From NCBI GenBank assembly GCA_028702365.1, contig JAQVOZ010000105.1, positions 1 to 5,622 on the forward strand: a DNA stretch of 5,622 nucleotides, given 5' to 3'. The stretch comes from Candidatus Omnitrophota bacterium (GTDB lineage: Bacteria > Omnitrophota > Gorgyraeia > Duberdicusellales > 4484-171). The position numbers were made by a program, and so were the translations under genes. The stretch's first letter is position 1; the number at the start of each line of letters is the position of its first letter. The notes beneath the pieces were generated by a model. The model was given only the letters and a program-made list of their open reading frames with translations, had not been told where the DNA came from and searched no databases. Below, one piece after another: positions 1-5,622 of this stretch.

Positions 1-612
1 GCCCCTTGGAATAACCAGGTCTATATATTCGTTTTCAGAAAGTAATAAATCAACTATTTTATGGTCGGTTTTTTCTATGATAAAAAAAGGTTCAAAATCC
101 AAACCGCTTTCCCGTATCGCTTGTTTAAGAATTTTAGCTATGGCTTTGTTTGAGTTTACGGAGTCTTTGCCGCCGCGGAGTATCGCTATGTTCGATGATT
201 TAAAAAGAAGCCCGGCGCAGTCGCTGGTTACATTAGGCCGCGCCTCAAAAATGACGAAGATAACGCCTATAGGAGTCCTTACTTTTTTAAGTTTAAGGCC
301 GTTGGGCCTTTGCCACTGATCAATAATTTTCCCAACGGGGTCCGGCAATTTTGCGATGTCCTTTAACGACTCGCTCATTTCAATTAAACGTTTCTCGGAA
401 AGCGTAAGGCGGTCAATGAAATTTTGCTGTAATTTATTTTTTATGGCCGCCGTAACGTCTTTTGCGTTTTCTTTAAGAATAAATTCTTTATTTTCAATAA
501 GACAATCAGCCATCCGAAATAGTATGGCGTTTTTCTTTTCGTTGTCCAGCCTGGATAACTTGTAACTTGCTTCTTTTGCCTTCTTAACCAAATTTTTTAT
601 GTATTTTTGCAT
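1..612 (-). CDS. proA: Glutamate-5-semialdehyde dehydrogenase (gamma-glutamyl phosphate reductase), N-terminal half, cut by window edge
   Basis: ProA catalyses the NADPH-dependent reduction of gamma-glutamyl phosphate to glutamate-5-semialdehyde, the second step of proline synthesis in the cytoplasm. An uninterrupted minus-strand frame of 204 codons runs from the ATG at 612 off the left edge. The best family signatures are VRTPIGVIFVIFEARPNVT (residues 111-129), then KSSNIAILRGGK (138-149) and YIDLVIPRG (196-204), all in the expected order for the ProA branch of the aldehyde dehydrogenase superfamily. The N-terminal helix region (about 1-80) also fits. The catalytic cysteine and the second half of the enzyme lie outside the window, so its integrity cannot be judged. 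The start is 12 bases after the proB stop, with no clear Shine-Dalgarno sequence; translation probably depends on coupling to proB. Identification is very secure. The exact start is likely because it gives the normal N-terminal length. Confidence 0.95.
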   Translation of the reverse strand, partial: MQKYIKNLVKKAKEASYKLSRLDNEKKNAILFRMADCLIENKEFILKENAKDVTAAIKNKLQQNFIDRLTLSEKRLIEMSESLKDIAKLPDPVGKIIDQWQRPNGLKLKKVRTPIGVIFVIFEARPNVTSDCAGLLFKSSNIAILRGGKDSVNSNKAIAKILKQAIRESGLDFEPFFIIEKTDHKIVDLLLSENEYIDLVIPRG

Positions 613-624
613 AGCGCCCGCTTA

Positions 625-1668
625 TTATTGTTTTTTTACAAAGTTATTTCTATGTATTACCTCTTTTTCGAATTTCTTGGTGCGGCAATTGGCTAATTCC
701 TCCGAAGAATAATTAACAAGCCCGCAGCCTAAGACCTTTCCGGATTCATCTAAGACCTCTACGGAATCTCCTCTTTTAAAATCCTGTTCTGTTTTTGTTA
801 TGCCTACGCAAAGAAGGCTGCGACCGGCGTTTAATATTGCCTCTTTTGCTCCGTTATCCACATAAATTTTTCCTTTTACTTTTTTACTGAAAGCAATCCA
901 GCGTTTACGCGCTTTACCTATGGCGTCTTGCGCTAAAAAGGTCGTGCCTAAATCCTCTCCTTTTGCGATACGTGAGATAACCCCTTCCGTATGCCCTGAT
1001 GCAATAATCATTGTTATGCCTGAGCAAGTTGCAATTTTTCCCGCCTCAAGCTTCGTAAGCATACCGCCGCTTGTAAAAGCTTTGTTTTTGGCAGTTACCA
1101 GAGAAGAGATTTTTTCATCAATCTTGGGGACTGTATTGATTATTTTTCCTTTATCCATCAGCCCTTCGACGTCTGAAAGTATAAGTAAAGTTTGCGCACG
1201 GACCAGGTCTCCGACTAAAGCCGAAAGCCTGTCGTTATCGCCGAATTTTATTTCATCAAAAGATATGGCATCGTTTTCATTTATTATCGGCGTAATATCC
1301 AGGGAAAGAAGTTTGTTTATAGTATTCTTCGCGTTTAAAAAGCGTTTGCGGTTATCGAAATCATCCCAAGTAAGAAGAATTTGCGCGCAGGCGCGTTTGT
1401 GCTTTTTAAACTCTGCGGTGTATGCATCCATAAGTATAATTTGGCCGACTGATGCGAGCGCCATAAGAGCCGCGGTATCGCTTGGTTTCTTACTAAATTT
1501 AAGCTTATCCGCGCCGCAGGCAATTGCGCCGCTCGTTACAAGAACAACCTTAGATCCAAGCTTCTGCGTTTCCAGAACATCTTTGACCAGCGCCTCAACC
1601 AAAGAATTATTTAATTTTCCTGAAGGAGCAATTATACTGCTGCCTACTTTTACTACGATTTTCTTCAT
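625..1668 (-). CDS. proB: Glutamate 5-kinase with C-terminal PUA domain
   Basis: ProB transfers the ATP gamma-phosphate to glutamate, the first and usually proline-inhibited step of proline synthesis; the labile product is passed to ProA, encoded next. The 347-residue protein is close to the 367 of E. coli ProB. The amino acid kinase domain (about 1-245) shows KVGSS (7-11), TSGAIACG (45-52), RKRFLNA (107-113), the glutamate-site NENDA (130-134), GDND (143-146), SDVEGL (165-170) and GGMLTKLEA (201-209). A PUA domain follows (about 253-345), starting at RKRWI and including the DNGAKEAIL segment typical of ProB. No key motif is missing. The start at 1668 gives the canonical N-terminus MKKIVVKVGSS, 21 bases after the obg stop. 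Upstream there is only a short GGAAAA purine run. Feedback inhibition by proline is expected from the family but is not shown by the sequence. Confidence 0.97.
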   Translation of the reverse strand: MKKIVVKVGSSIIAPSGKLNNSLVEALVKDVLETQKLGSKVVLVTSGAIACGADKLKFSKKPSDTAALMALASVGQIILMDAYTAEFKKHKRACAQILLTWDDFDNRKRFLNAKNTINKLLSLDITPIINENDAISFDEIKFGDNDRLSALVGDLVRAQTLLILSDVEGLMDKGKIINTVPKIDEKISSLVTAKNKAFTSGGMLTKLEAGKIATCSGITMIIASGHTEGVISRIAKGEDLGTTFLAQDAIGKARKRWIAFSKKVKGKIYVDNGAKEAILNAGRSLLCVGITKTEQDFKRGDSVEVLDESGKVLGCGLVNYSSEELANCRTKKFEKEVIHRNNFVKKQ

Positions 1669-1689
1669 ATTTTTCCGGATAAATTTGCG

Positions 1690-2640
1690 TTATGAATTTT
1701 GCTCTTCGGCCTTACGGCTTATTCCTTTAAGTGCCCGGATTATCTTCTTTTTCAATTCCTCAATCCCTGTACCATCAACCGTTGAAACAGGTATAATGCC
1801 TTTAAAATCGAGTGCGTTTTTATCCATTTTATCAACTTTATTCAATAAGTAAAAAATTTTTTTACCGCGGAGCAGAAGCTTGTCAAATGAAGAAATTTCC
1901 TTTTTTAGAGCGGCGTATTCATCTTTAAGGCTATCGGGGCTGTCGCTTACAAGCAGGATTATTTTACTACGGAATAGGTGTTTAAGAAAACTATTTTCAT
2001 GATAGATATTTTTTACGTTTTTCTTTACCGGTGGCGTATCCATTATCGTAAATTTCCTAAATTCCAGCTCTACAGGTGCCCATACGCAGGCCCTGGTGGT
2101 AAAAGGATAATCTGCTACAGTATAGGATTTTCCGGTAAGCTTATTGAAAAGCGATGTTTTACCGTTATTTGCAAAACCGGCTATAGCAACATCATTTGGA
2201 ATGCAGTAATAAAGAATTACTTCTTTTTCTTCTCCGTTTTGCGCGGGCAGGTTGTATAGTTTTTTAAAATTTCCCTTACCGCCTGCGCCGCCGTTGCAGA
2301 TTAAGTATTCCTGATTGTCTTCGTTTAAATCAATAATGAGATTTCCTTCCAGATCAACAATTTGCGTGCCCCTGGGAACATAGACAAAAAGAGTTTGGCC
2401 GTGTTTGCCTTTTTTATTAAACTGCTTGCCTTTCTCTCCATCCTCGGCAACAAATTTTCTTCTCTCGTTAAATTTGATCAGGTCTGAAAGATGGGGGCTT
2501 ACTTTTAAAATAACATCTCCGCCGCGGCCGCCGTCTCCGCCGCCGCCGATTACCCTTCTTGCAGAGTATTTCATGGAAGAAAACGAACCTTCTCCGCCGT
2601 TCCCTGCTTTAAAATAGACTTTTACTTCATCAATAATCAT
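1690..2640 (-). CDS. obg: Obg/CgtA-family GTPase with a degenerate G3/switch II
   Basis: Obg proteins are ribosome-associated GTPases that act in large-subunit assembly and stress control. The 316-residue protein has the glycine-rich Obg fold at residues 1-150: the start MIIDEVKVYFKAGNGG is canonical, as are GGGGDGGRGGDV (32-43) and NGGAGGKGN (116-124). The G domain follows, with P-loop GFANNGKT (155-162; most Obg proteins have GFPNAGKS), G2 YPFTT (178-182), G4 NKVD (267-270) and a G5-like VST (285-287). G3 is abnormal: DTPP (201-204) replaces the usual DxPG, and the following glycine-rich switch II segment is replaced by a Lys/Asn-rich stretch before FLKH (218-221). The linker between the Obg fold and the P-loop is also about eight residues shorter than usual, and there is no C-terminal OCT domain. 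It lies directly after rplU without rpmA between. The family assignment is firm. Whether this copy still hydrolyses GTP normally is open; a more typical paralogue could exist elsewhere in the genome. Confidence 0.93.
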   Translation of the reverse strand: MIIDEVKVYFKAGNGGEGSFSSMKYSARRVIGGGGDGGRGGDVILKVSPHLSDLIKFNERRKFVAEDGEKGKQFNKKGKHGQTLFVYVPRGTQIVDLEGNLIIDLNEDNQEYLICNGGAGGKGNFKKLYNLPAQNGEEKEVILYYCIPNDVAIAGFANNGKTSLFNKLTGKSYTVADYPFTTRACVWAPVELEFRKFTIMDTPPVKKNVKNIYHENSFLKHLFRSKIILLVSDSPDSLKDEYAALKKEISSFDKLLLRGKKIFYLLNKVDKMDKNALDFKGIIPVSTVDGTGIEELKKKIIRALKGISRKAEEQNS

Positions 2641-2704
2641 ACCAAAAAGAATAAAGCAAAGCGTTTAATGCAAAAAGCAGATAACTATGACTATTATATA
2701 CTAT

Positions 2705-3016
2705 TTAGGAGGCAATGATATCGGAAATTTTAAGGAGGGTATAAATTTGCCTGTGGCCGCGTATCCGGCGTGATTTCTTGCGCCTGCGGTATTTATAGCT
2801 TAAAACCTTGCTTCCTTTCTCTTCGCCGTTTATATGCGCTGTTATTTTAGCGCCTTTTACGTAAGGAATGCCGAGGTCAACTTTGTCATCGGAAGCAACA
2901 AGGAGAACCTTATCAAAAGTAATATCGCCTTCTTTCTGCGAAAGCCTTTCTACCTTGTAAGTGTGGCCCTTCTCTACGAAATACTGTTTTTTTCCTATCT
3001 CAACTATGGCAAACAT
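2705..3016 (-). CDS. rplU: 50S ribosomal protein L21 (bL21)
   Basis: bL21 is a structural protein of the large ribosomal subunit that binds 23S rRNA. The 103 residues match the usual family length of about 100-105. The start MFAIVEIGKKQYFVEKG corresponds to the canonical MYAVIETGGKQYRV type; the first Gly of the usual GGKQY is Ile-Gly-Lys here, a modest deviation. The middle carries FDKVLLVASDD (34-44) and LGIPYVKGAKITA (48-60). The basic C-terminal part has KYRRRKKSRRIRGHRQIYTLLKI, with the RRRK and GHRQ elements typical of L21. The start is fixed by this alignment and lies seven bases after a -10 element, so the message is probably leaderless. It is followed by obg after 64 bases; the usual neighbour rpmA (L27) is missing. 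Confidence 0.97.
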   Translation of the reverse strand: MFAIVEIGKKQYFVEKGHTYKVERLSQKEGDITFDKVLLVASDDKVDLGIPYVKGAKITAHINGEEKGSKVLSYKYRRRKKSRRIRGHRQIYTLLKISDIIAS

Positions 3017-3023
3017 AGGCTAG

Positions 3024-3052
3024 ATATTAACACATCGACTTTTAGGAGTCAA
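3024..3052 (-). promoter_or_regulatory. Sigma70-type promoter driving rplU-obg-proB-proA
   Basis: On the minus strand TTGACT (3047-3052, five of six matches to the -35 consensus) is followed by exactly 17 bases and then TAATAT (3024-3029, four of six matches to the -10 consensus). A TGT directly precedes the -10 and supplies an extended -10 (TGn). Only seven bases separate the -10 from the rplU ATG (3016-3014), so a start site at the normal distance would fall on or next to the A of the ATG. It occupies most of the 64-base gap after the upstream gene, where no terminator hairpin is visible, so read-through from upstream is also possible. The call rests on sequence match only. Confidence 0.65.
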
Positions 3053-3080
3053 GTATTTATTTCAATAATTTAAAGGCAAA

Positions 3081-5360
3081 CTACAAATGCGCCGGTTGTT
3101 TCAGAATAATAAGTTTCGGCTTTAGCGTTGATACATTCCTCGTTTTAAGTATTTCTTTGTATAATGCATTAATGGCTTCTTCTCGTTCGCTGGAAGTTGC
3201 AGCCTCCTCGCACGAAGAGAGCACGTTCCAATAACCCTGGATAACACCCTCCAGCCTATCTTCCGGCGCCACATCAGCTATTTGGTGGAGAGGGAACCTG
3301 TCAATAATTTGCGAAAGCCAATAAGCAGCTTTATCCTTGTTCCCATTTTCAAGCTCAACCACAGCTAATGCCCACATTGCAGTTGCCACCTCATTAAGCA
3401 GTGGGTATCTAAGAATAGCATAATGAAGGTAATTATCGTTATCCGGATATTTGTTTCCCCAGGGATAAGCAACAATACCACCTAATTCTTTTTCCTTTAA
3501 AGCATTATCGCGTTCTGCCAATTGCACCCAGATTTTGTTTCCTGCAACTTGCATTGCCCAATATTCTGTTTCTGAAAAATATTTTTTTGCCTGCCCGGAT
3601 TCCCCGGAATTTTTCGCTTCATAAGCTGCATCCAGCGAAGCCCACATATAATTGTTGAATTCCGCAGGCTCAACAATCTGCGTGCGCGCGTCAGGAGCTT
3701 CCTGCGGAATTGCTTCCTGAAAGCTGCGGCTTAAGGCTGCACCTTCAAGGAATTTCCTGGCGGTATTCATATCCTCGTTTGTGCATGGTATTTTTTTATA
3801 TGTTTCCAGATAGTTATCATTAAGAATAAAAGGGTTTAGCCCTTTCTTTGCAAGAATGGGCCACGCCCCCACAATGCTTGCGCCGGATATCTTATCCTGC
3901 TTAGTTTTAACGTAAAAAAATGGCGTATTCCATCCATGCGAAAGTTCTCGGTCAAGAGAACCGAAAGGCCCTACTTCAATACCCTGGCCGGTTGAGTAAA
4001 AAGTAAACAAACCCTTTTGCCCCTGTAAAGGATAAAAACATTTCTCAACTTCTCCGGACAAAATTTCAGCAAGCGCTTTATAGTAACTGGCAGCCTGGAT
4101 TTCTCCTTTTTGCCGGAAACGGACAGCGTTTTTAGAAAGTGCGAGAATAACGCCCCCTGTCCATTCGACAGAGCCCATAGGATGAAAGCCGCTACGAACC
4201 TGTTTTACGCGTTCCAAATCCGGGTTGCTGAAATCGCAAAGAATAACCTTTGTGGTTTTGCCATTGGGCAGCTCAAACGTTATCCAAACAAGGTTCTGCT
4301 TAAGCATATTTTCGGTAAGTGCCTTTAGGATATCCGGCGGCATTTCATCCGCAAAGGGGCCTGCCATTGTCCAAGAATAAACATCAGTTGCAAATATTAC
4401 ACTTGGCTCCCCCTGCCAGAAACCCTGGTCTATGGTTGCTTTTTCAGGATGGTATACATTTTTTTTAAACCATTCATAGGCAGAATCTCCCGCATCAAGC
4501 CAGGTTCTTTCGCCCGTAACTTCATATAGCATAAAAAAACCCGCGGCAGCATCTACATGCGGCTCTGTGTGCACCCTGTTCGGAGCGCGGTCACCATCCT
4601 CAATGCCACCGTCAGGTTTTTGCATGGCTAAAAGCGCCTTGCCCAGCATAATTGCTTTATCTTTATATTTTTCCCTGTTAACCTTAAGAAAAGCATAAAT
4701 CATAAATGAAGTCGGGCCTGGGGTTGTCCAGATTTCCAGCAAACTTTTTCCCTGGCTGCGGATAGAAGAAACATCAAAAGCGTTAACAAAACTTTTTGAA
4801 AAACTACCGCTGGTGTTATTGGAAGCAAACACCTTTAAGATGCCATAAACAAAGTTGGTATCAAACCTTTCAGAAACTTCCCTGTCGGATATTGCAAGGC
4901 GGGCGGCAAAATAATCCAGAATATCCTCTGCTTCTTTCTGGCGGCCGCAGGCTTTAAGGATAAGCGCTGCCGTTGCTTCATCATATAGAAATCCTAATTT
5001 TGCGTATCCGGGATGACCGAAATGACTCGGAACAAGGTTTGTCCTTCTATCGCGCAGCGACAAAATACCATCGATTATTTTGTTGCAGAATTGATTCTCT
5101 TTATCCGCGGGACTGACTTTTGAAGAATTAGCAGATTCCTCTTTAATAAGGGAAACCGGTTCGCCGTCGATGCTTTCTATTTGCTCATAGTAATAGGTAA
5201 TGGGTATATTTTCTATATCCAATTTTATGAAACTTTCGGTTTTTTCAACTATGGGTGCTTTTATGTATTTTCCGGTTTTAAGCTTTATGGTTTCACAATA
5301 GCCCGGAGAGACAGCGAGAAAAAATAACAATAGCGGAAGGAACTGAATAAATATTTTCAT
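3081..5360 (-). CDS. Large exported protein: small N-terminal beta domain plus predicted alpha-toroid region; function unknown
   Basis: I do not recognise this 759-residue protein as a named family. The start chosen is the ATG at 5360; a TTG ten codons earlier would keep the frame open but would put extra residues before the signal peptide. Residues 1-22 look like a Sec signal peptide: Lys at position 2, a hydrophobic core FLPLLLFFLAV and a probable cleavage near PGYC-E. It is not a standard lipobox. Residues 23-67 form a small beta-rich unit (KLKTGKYIKAPIVEKT ... ITYYYEQIESIDG). A polar linker (68-90) precedes a long helical, Trp/Tyr-rich region (about 91-640) with helix pairs reminiscent of six-hairpin or alpha-toroid enzymes, including LLAMQKPDGGIEDGD (243-257) and HTEPHVDAAAGFFMLYE (264-280). 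The C-terminal part (about 655-735) looks like TPR-type helices (ALAVVELENGNKDKAAYWL). A carbohydrate-active or scaffold role is possible, but no catalytic residues can be assigned. It follows the transporter gene after 42 bases and probably shares its transcript. Confidence 0.8.
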   Translation of the reverse strand: MKIFIQFLPLLLFFLAVSPGYCETIKLKTGKYIKAPIVEKTESFIKLDIENIPITYYYEQIESIDGEPVSLIKEESANSSKVSPADKENQFCNKIIDGILSLRDRRTNLVPSHFGHPGYAKLGFLYDEATAALILKACGRQKEAEDILDYFAARLAISDREVSERFDTNFVYGILKVFASNNTSGSFSKSFVNAFDVSSIRSQGKSLLEIWTTPGPTSFMIYAFLKVNREKYKDKAIMLGKALLAMQKPDGGIEDGDRAPNRVHTEPHVDAAAGFFMLYEVTGERTWLDAGDSAYEWFKKNVYHPEKATIDQGFWQGEPSVIFATDVYSWTMAGPFADEMPPDILKALTENMLKQNLVWITFELPNGKTTKVILCDFSNPDLERVKQVRSGFHPMGSVEWTGGVILALSKNAVRFRQKGEIQAASYYKALAEILSGEVEKCFYPLQGQKGLFTFYSTGQGIEVGPFGSLDRELSHGWNTPFFYVKTKQDKISGASIVGAWPILAKKGLNPFILNDNYLETYKKIPCTNEDMNTARKFLEGAALSRSFQEAIPQEAPDARTQIVEPAEFNNYMWASLDAAYEAKNSGESGQAKKYFSETEYWAMQVAGNKIWVQLAERDNALKEKELGGIVAYPWGNKYPDNDNYLHYAILRYPLLNEVATAMWALAVVELENGNKDKAAYWLSQIIDRFPLHQIADVAPEDRLEGVIQGYWNVLSSCEEAATSSEREEAINALYKEILKTRNVSTLKPKLIILKQPAHL

Positions 5361-5402
5361 AGTAACCGCATAAAGAACTGCGAGAAGCAAAAAGCAACGC
5401 GA

Positions 5403-5622
5403 TTAAACATCTACGCCGAACGTTTTCCTTATTAGAAAGCCGATAAAAAAATTAATGACTGCTATGCCTAAACTTATACCGGCCATTTCTAAAAATCTCT
5501 TTTTGAAATTAAGACCTTTGGCAACAGACGTATAGAAAGTAAAAATAAGAATAAGCAAAAGAGCGTTGGTAACGGTAATACCGAGGCAGACGAATATGTT
5601 TTTAAAAAAAAGATAAGGAAAA
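5403..5622 (-). CDS. VIT1/CCC1-family Fe2+/Mn2+ transporter, C-terminal 72 residues, cut by window edge
   Basis: Only the end of this gene is present; the frame enters at 5622 and stops at the TAA at 5403-5405. The 72 residues form two hydrophobic segments (about fragment residues 9-30 and 46-64) separated by a hydrophilic loop with SVAKGLNFKKRFLEMAGIS (32-50), followed by GFLIRKTFGVDV at the C-terminus. This pattern, with FPY before the first helix, KKRFLEMAGISLG leading into the second and IGFLxRxxFG at the end, fits the prokaryotic VIT1/CCC1 (PF01988-type) transporters. Some of these carry an N-terminal ferritin-like domain and move iron or manganese across the membrane. Metal specificity and any ferritin-like fusion cannot be seen here. 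The 42-base gap to the next gene suggests one transcript. The family call comes from motif memory on a short fragment and is fairly but not fully secure. Confidence 0.72.
   Translation of the reverse strand, partial: FPYLFFKNIFVCLGITVTNALLLILIFTFYTSVAKGLNFKKRFLEMAGISLGIAVINFFIGFLIRKTFGVDV

Noticed and set aside
77..565. Two short plus-strand open frames (77-319 and 356-565)
   Set aside because: Both lie opposite proA, whose minus-strand frame is continuous and strongly matched to the family.
920..1852. A 310-codon open frame on the plus strand opposite proB and the end of obg
   Set aside because: It is antisense to two genes with clear family motifs, its Ser/Ile/Leu-rich translation resembles no protein I know, and it spans their junction. 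It is a shadow frame.
2693..2698. A perfect TATAAT on the minus strand between rplU and obg, a possible obg promoter
   Set aside because: At spacings of 16-18 bases there is no -35-like sequence (ATATCA, TATCAT and GATATC); TTGCCT lies only 11 bases away. In AT-rich intergenic DNA a lone -10 match is expected by chance.
2707..2746. Plus-strand AGGAGG followed by ATG and a nine-codon open frame, looking like an antisense leader peptide
   Set aside because: The bases are fully explained as the antisense of the rplU C-terminal codons plus its stop. No plus-strand gene follows.
3053..3080. Search for a terminator after the large exported protein
   Set aside because: The stretch is AT-rich but has no GC-rich inverted repeat followed by a T run in the direction of transcription.
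5361..5390. Alternative TTG start ten codons upstream for the exported protein
   Set aside because: It would precede the signal peptide with LLAVLYAVT-type residues, lacks a ribosome binding site, and the internal ATG gives a normal Lys-plus-hydrophobic signal peptide.
5366..5400. TTGCTT, 17 bases, TTTATG before the large exported protein, a possible second leaderless-type promoter
   Set aside because: The -10 candidate matches only three of six consensus positions, and the gene is close enough to its upstream neighbour to be co-transcribed.

Overview
This is a compact bacterial stretch with six genes, all on the minus strand, of which two run off the window ends. Read in the direction of transcription (high to low coordinates) the order is: the C-terminal end of a VIT1/CCC1-type metal transporter, a large exported protein of unknown function, ribosomal protein L21 (rplU), an Obg-family GTPase, glutamate 5-kinase (proB), and the N-terminal half of glutamate-5-semialdehyde dehydrogenase (proA). 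No tRNA, rRNA, CRISPR array, insertion sequence or long repeat was seen. No gene-free stretch exceeds 65 bases.

Two transcription blocks are likely. The upstream block (transporter, then exported protein, 42-base gap) ends at 3081. A well-formed sigma70-type promoter at 3024-3052 then starts the rplU-obg-proB-proA block, with gaps of 64, 21 and 12 bases. The promoter sits so close to the rplU ATG that the mRNA should be leaderless or nearly so. None of the five visible start codons has a convincing Shine-Dalgarno sequence, although the starts of rplU, obg and proB are fixed by family alignment.

The downstream block joins ribosome function (L21, Obg) with the first two steps of proline synthesis: ProB phosphorylates glutamate and ProA reduces glutamyl phosphate to the semialdehyde. 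Two points stand out. The usual rpmA (L27) gene between rplU and obg is absent. The Obg protein keeps its G1, G2 and G4 motifs but has lost the DxxG motif and all the glycines of switch II.

The organism cannot be named from this window. Moderate to low GC, the Gram-negative-looking signal peptide, the rplU-obg-proB-proA order and the style of the exported protein's N-terminal domain suggest an uncultivated lineage of the Omnitrophota or a related PVC-type phylum. That is inference from memory of such genomes and is held with low to moderate confidence.
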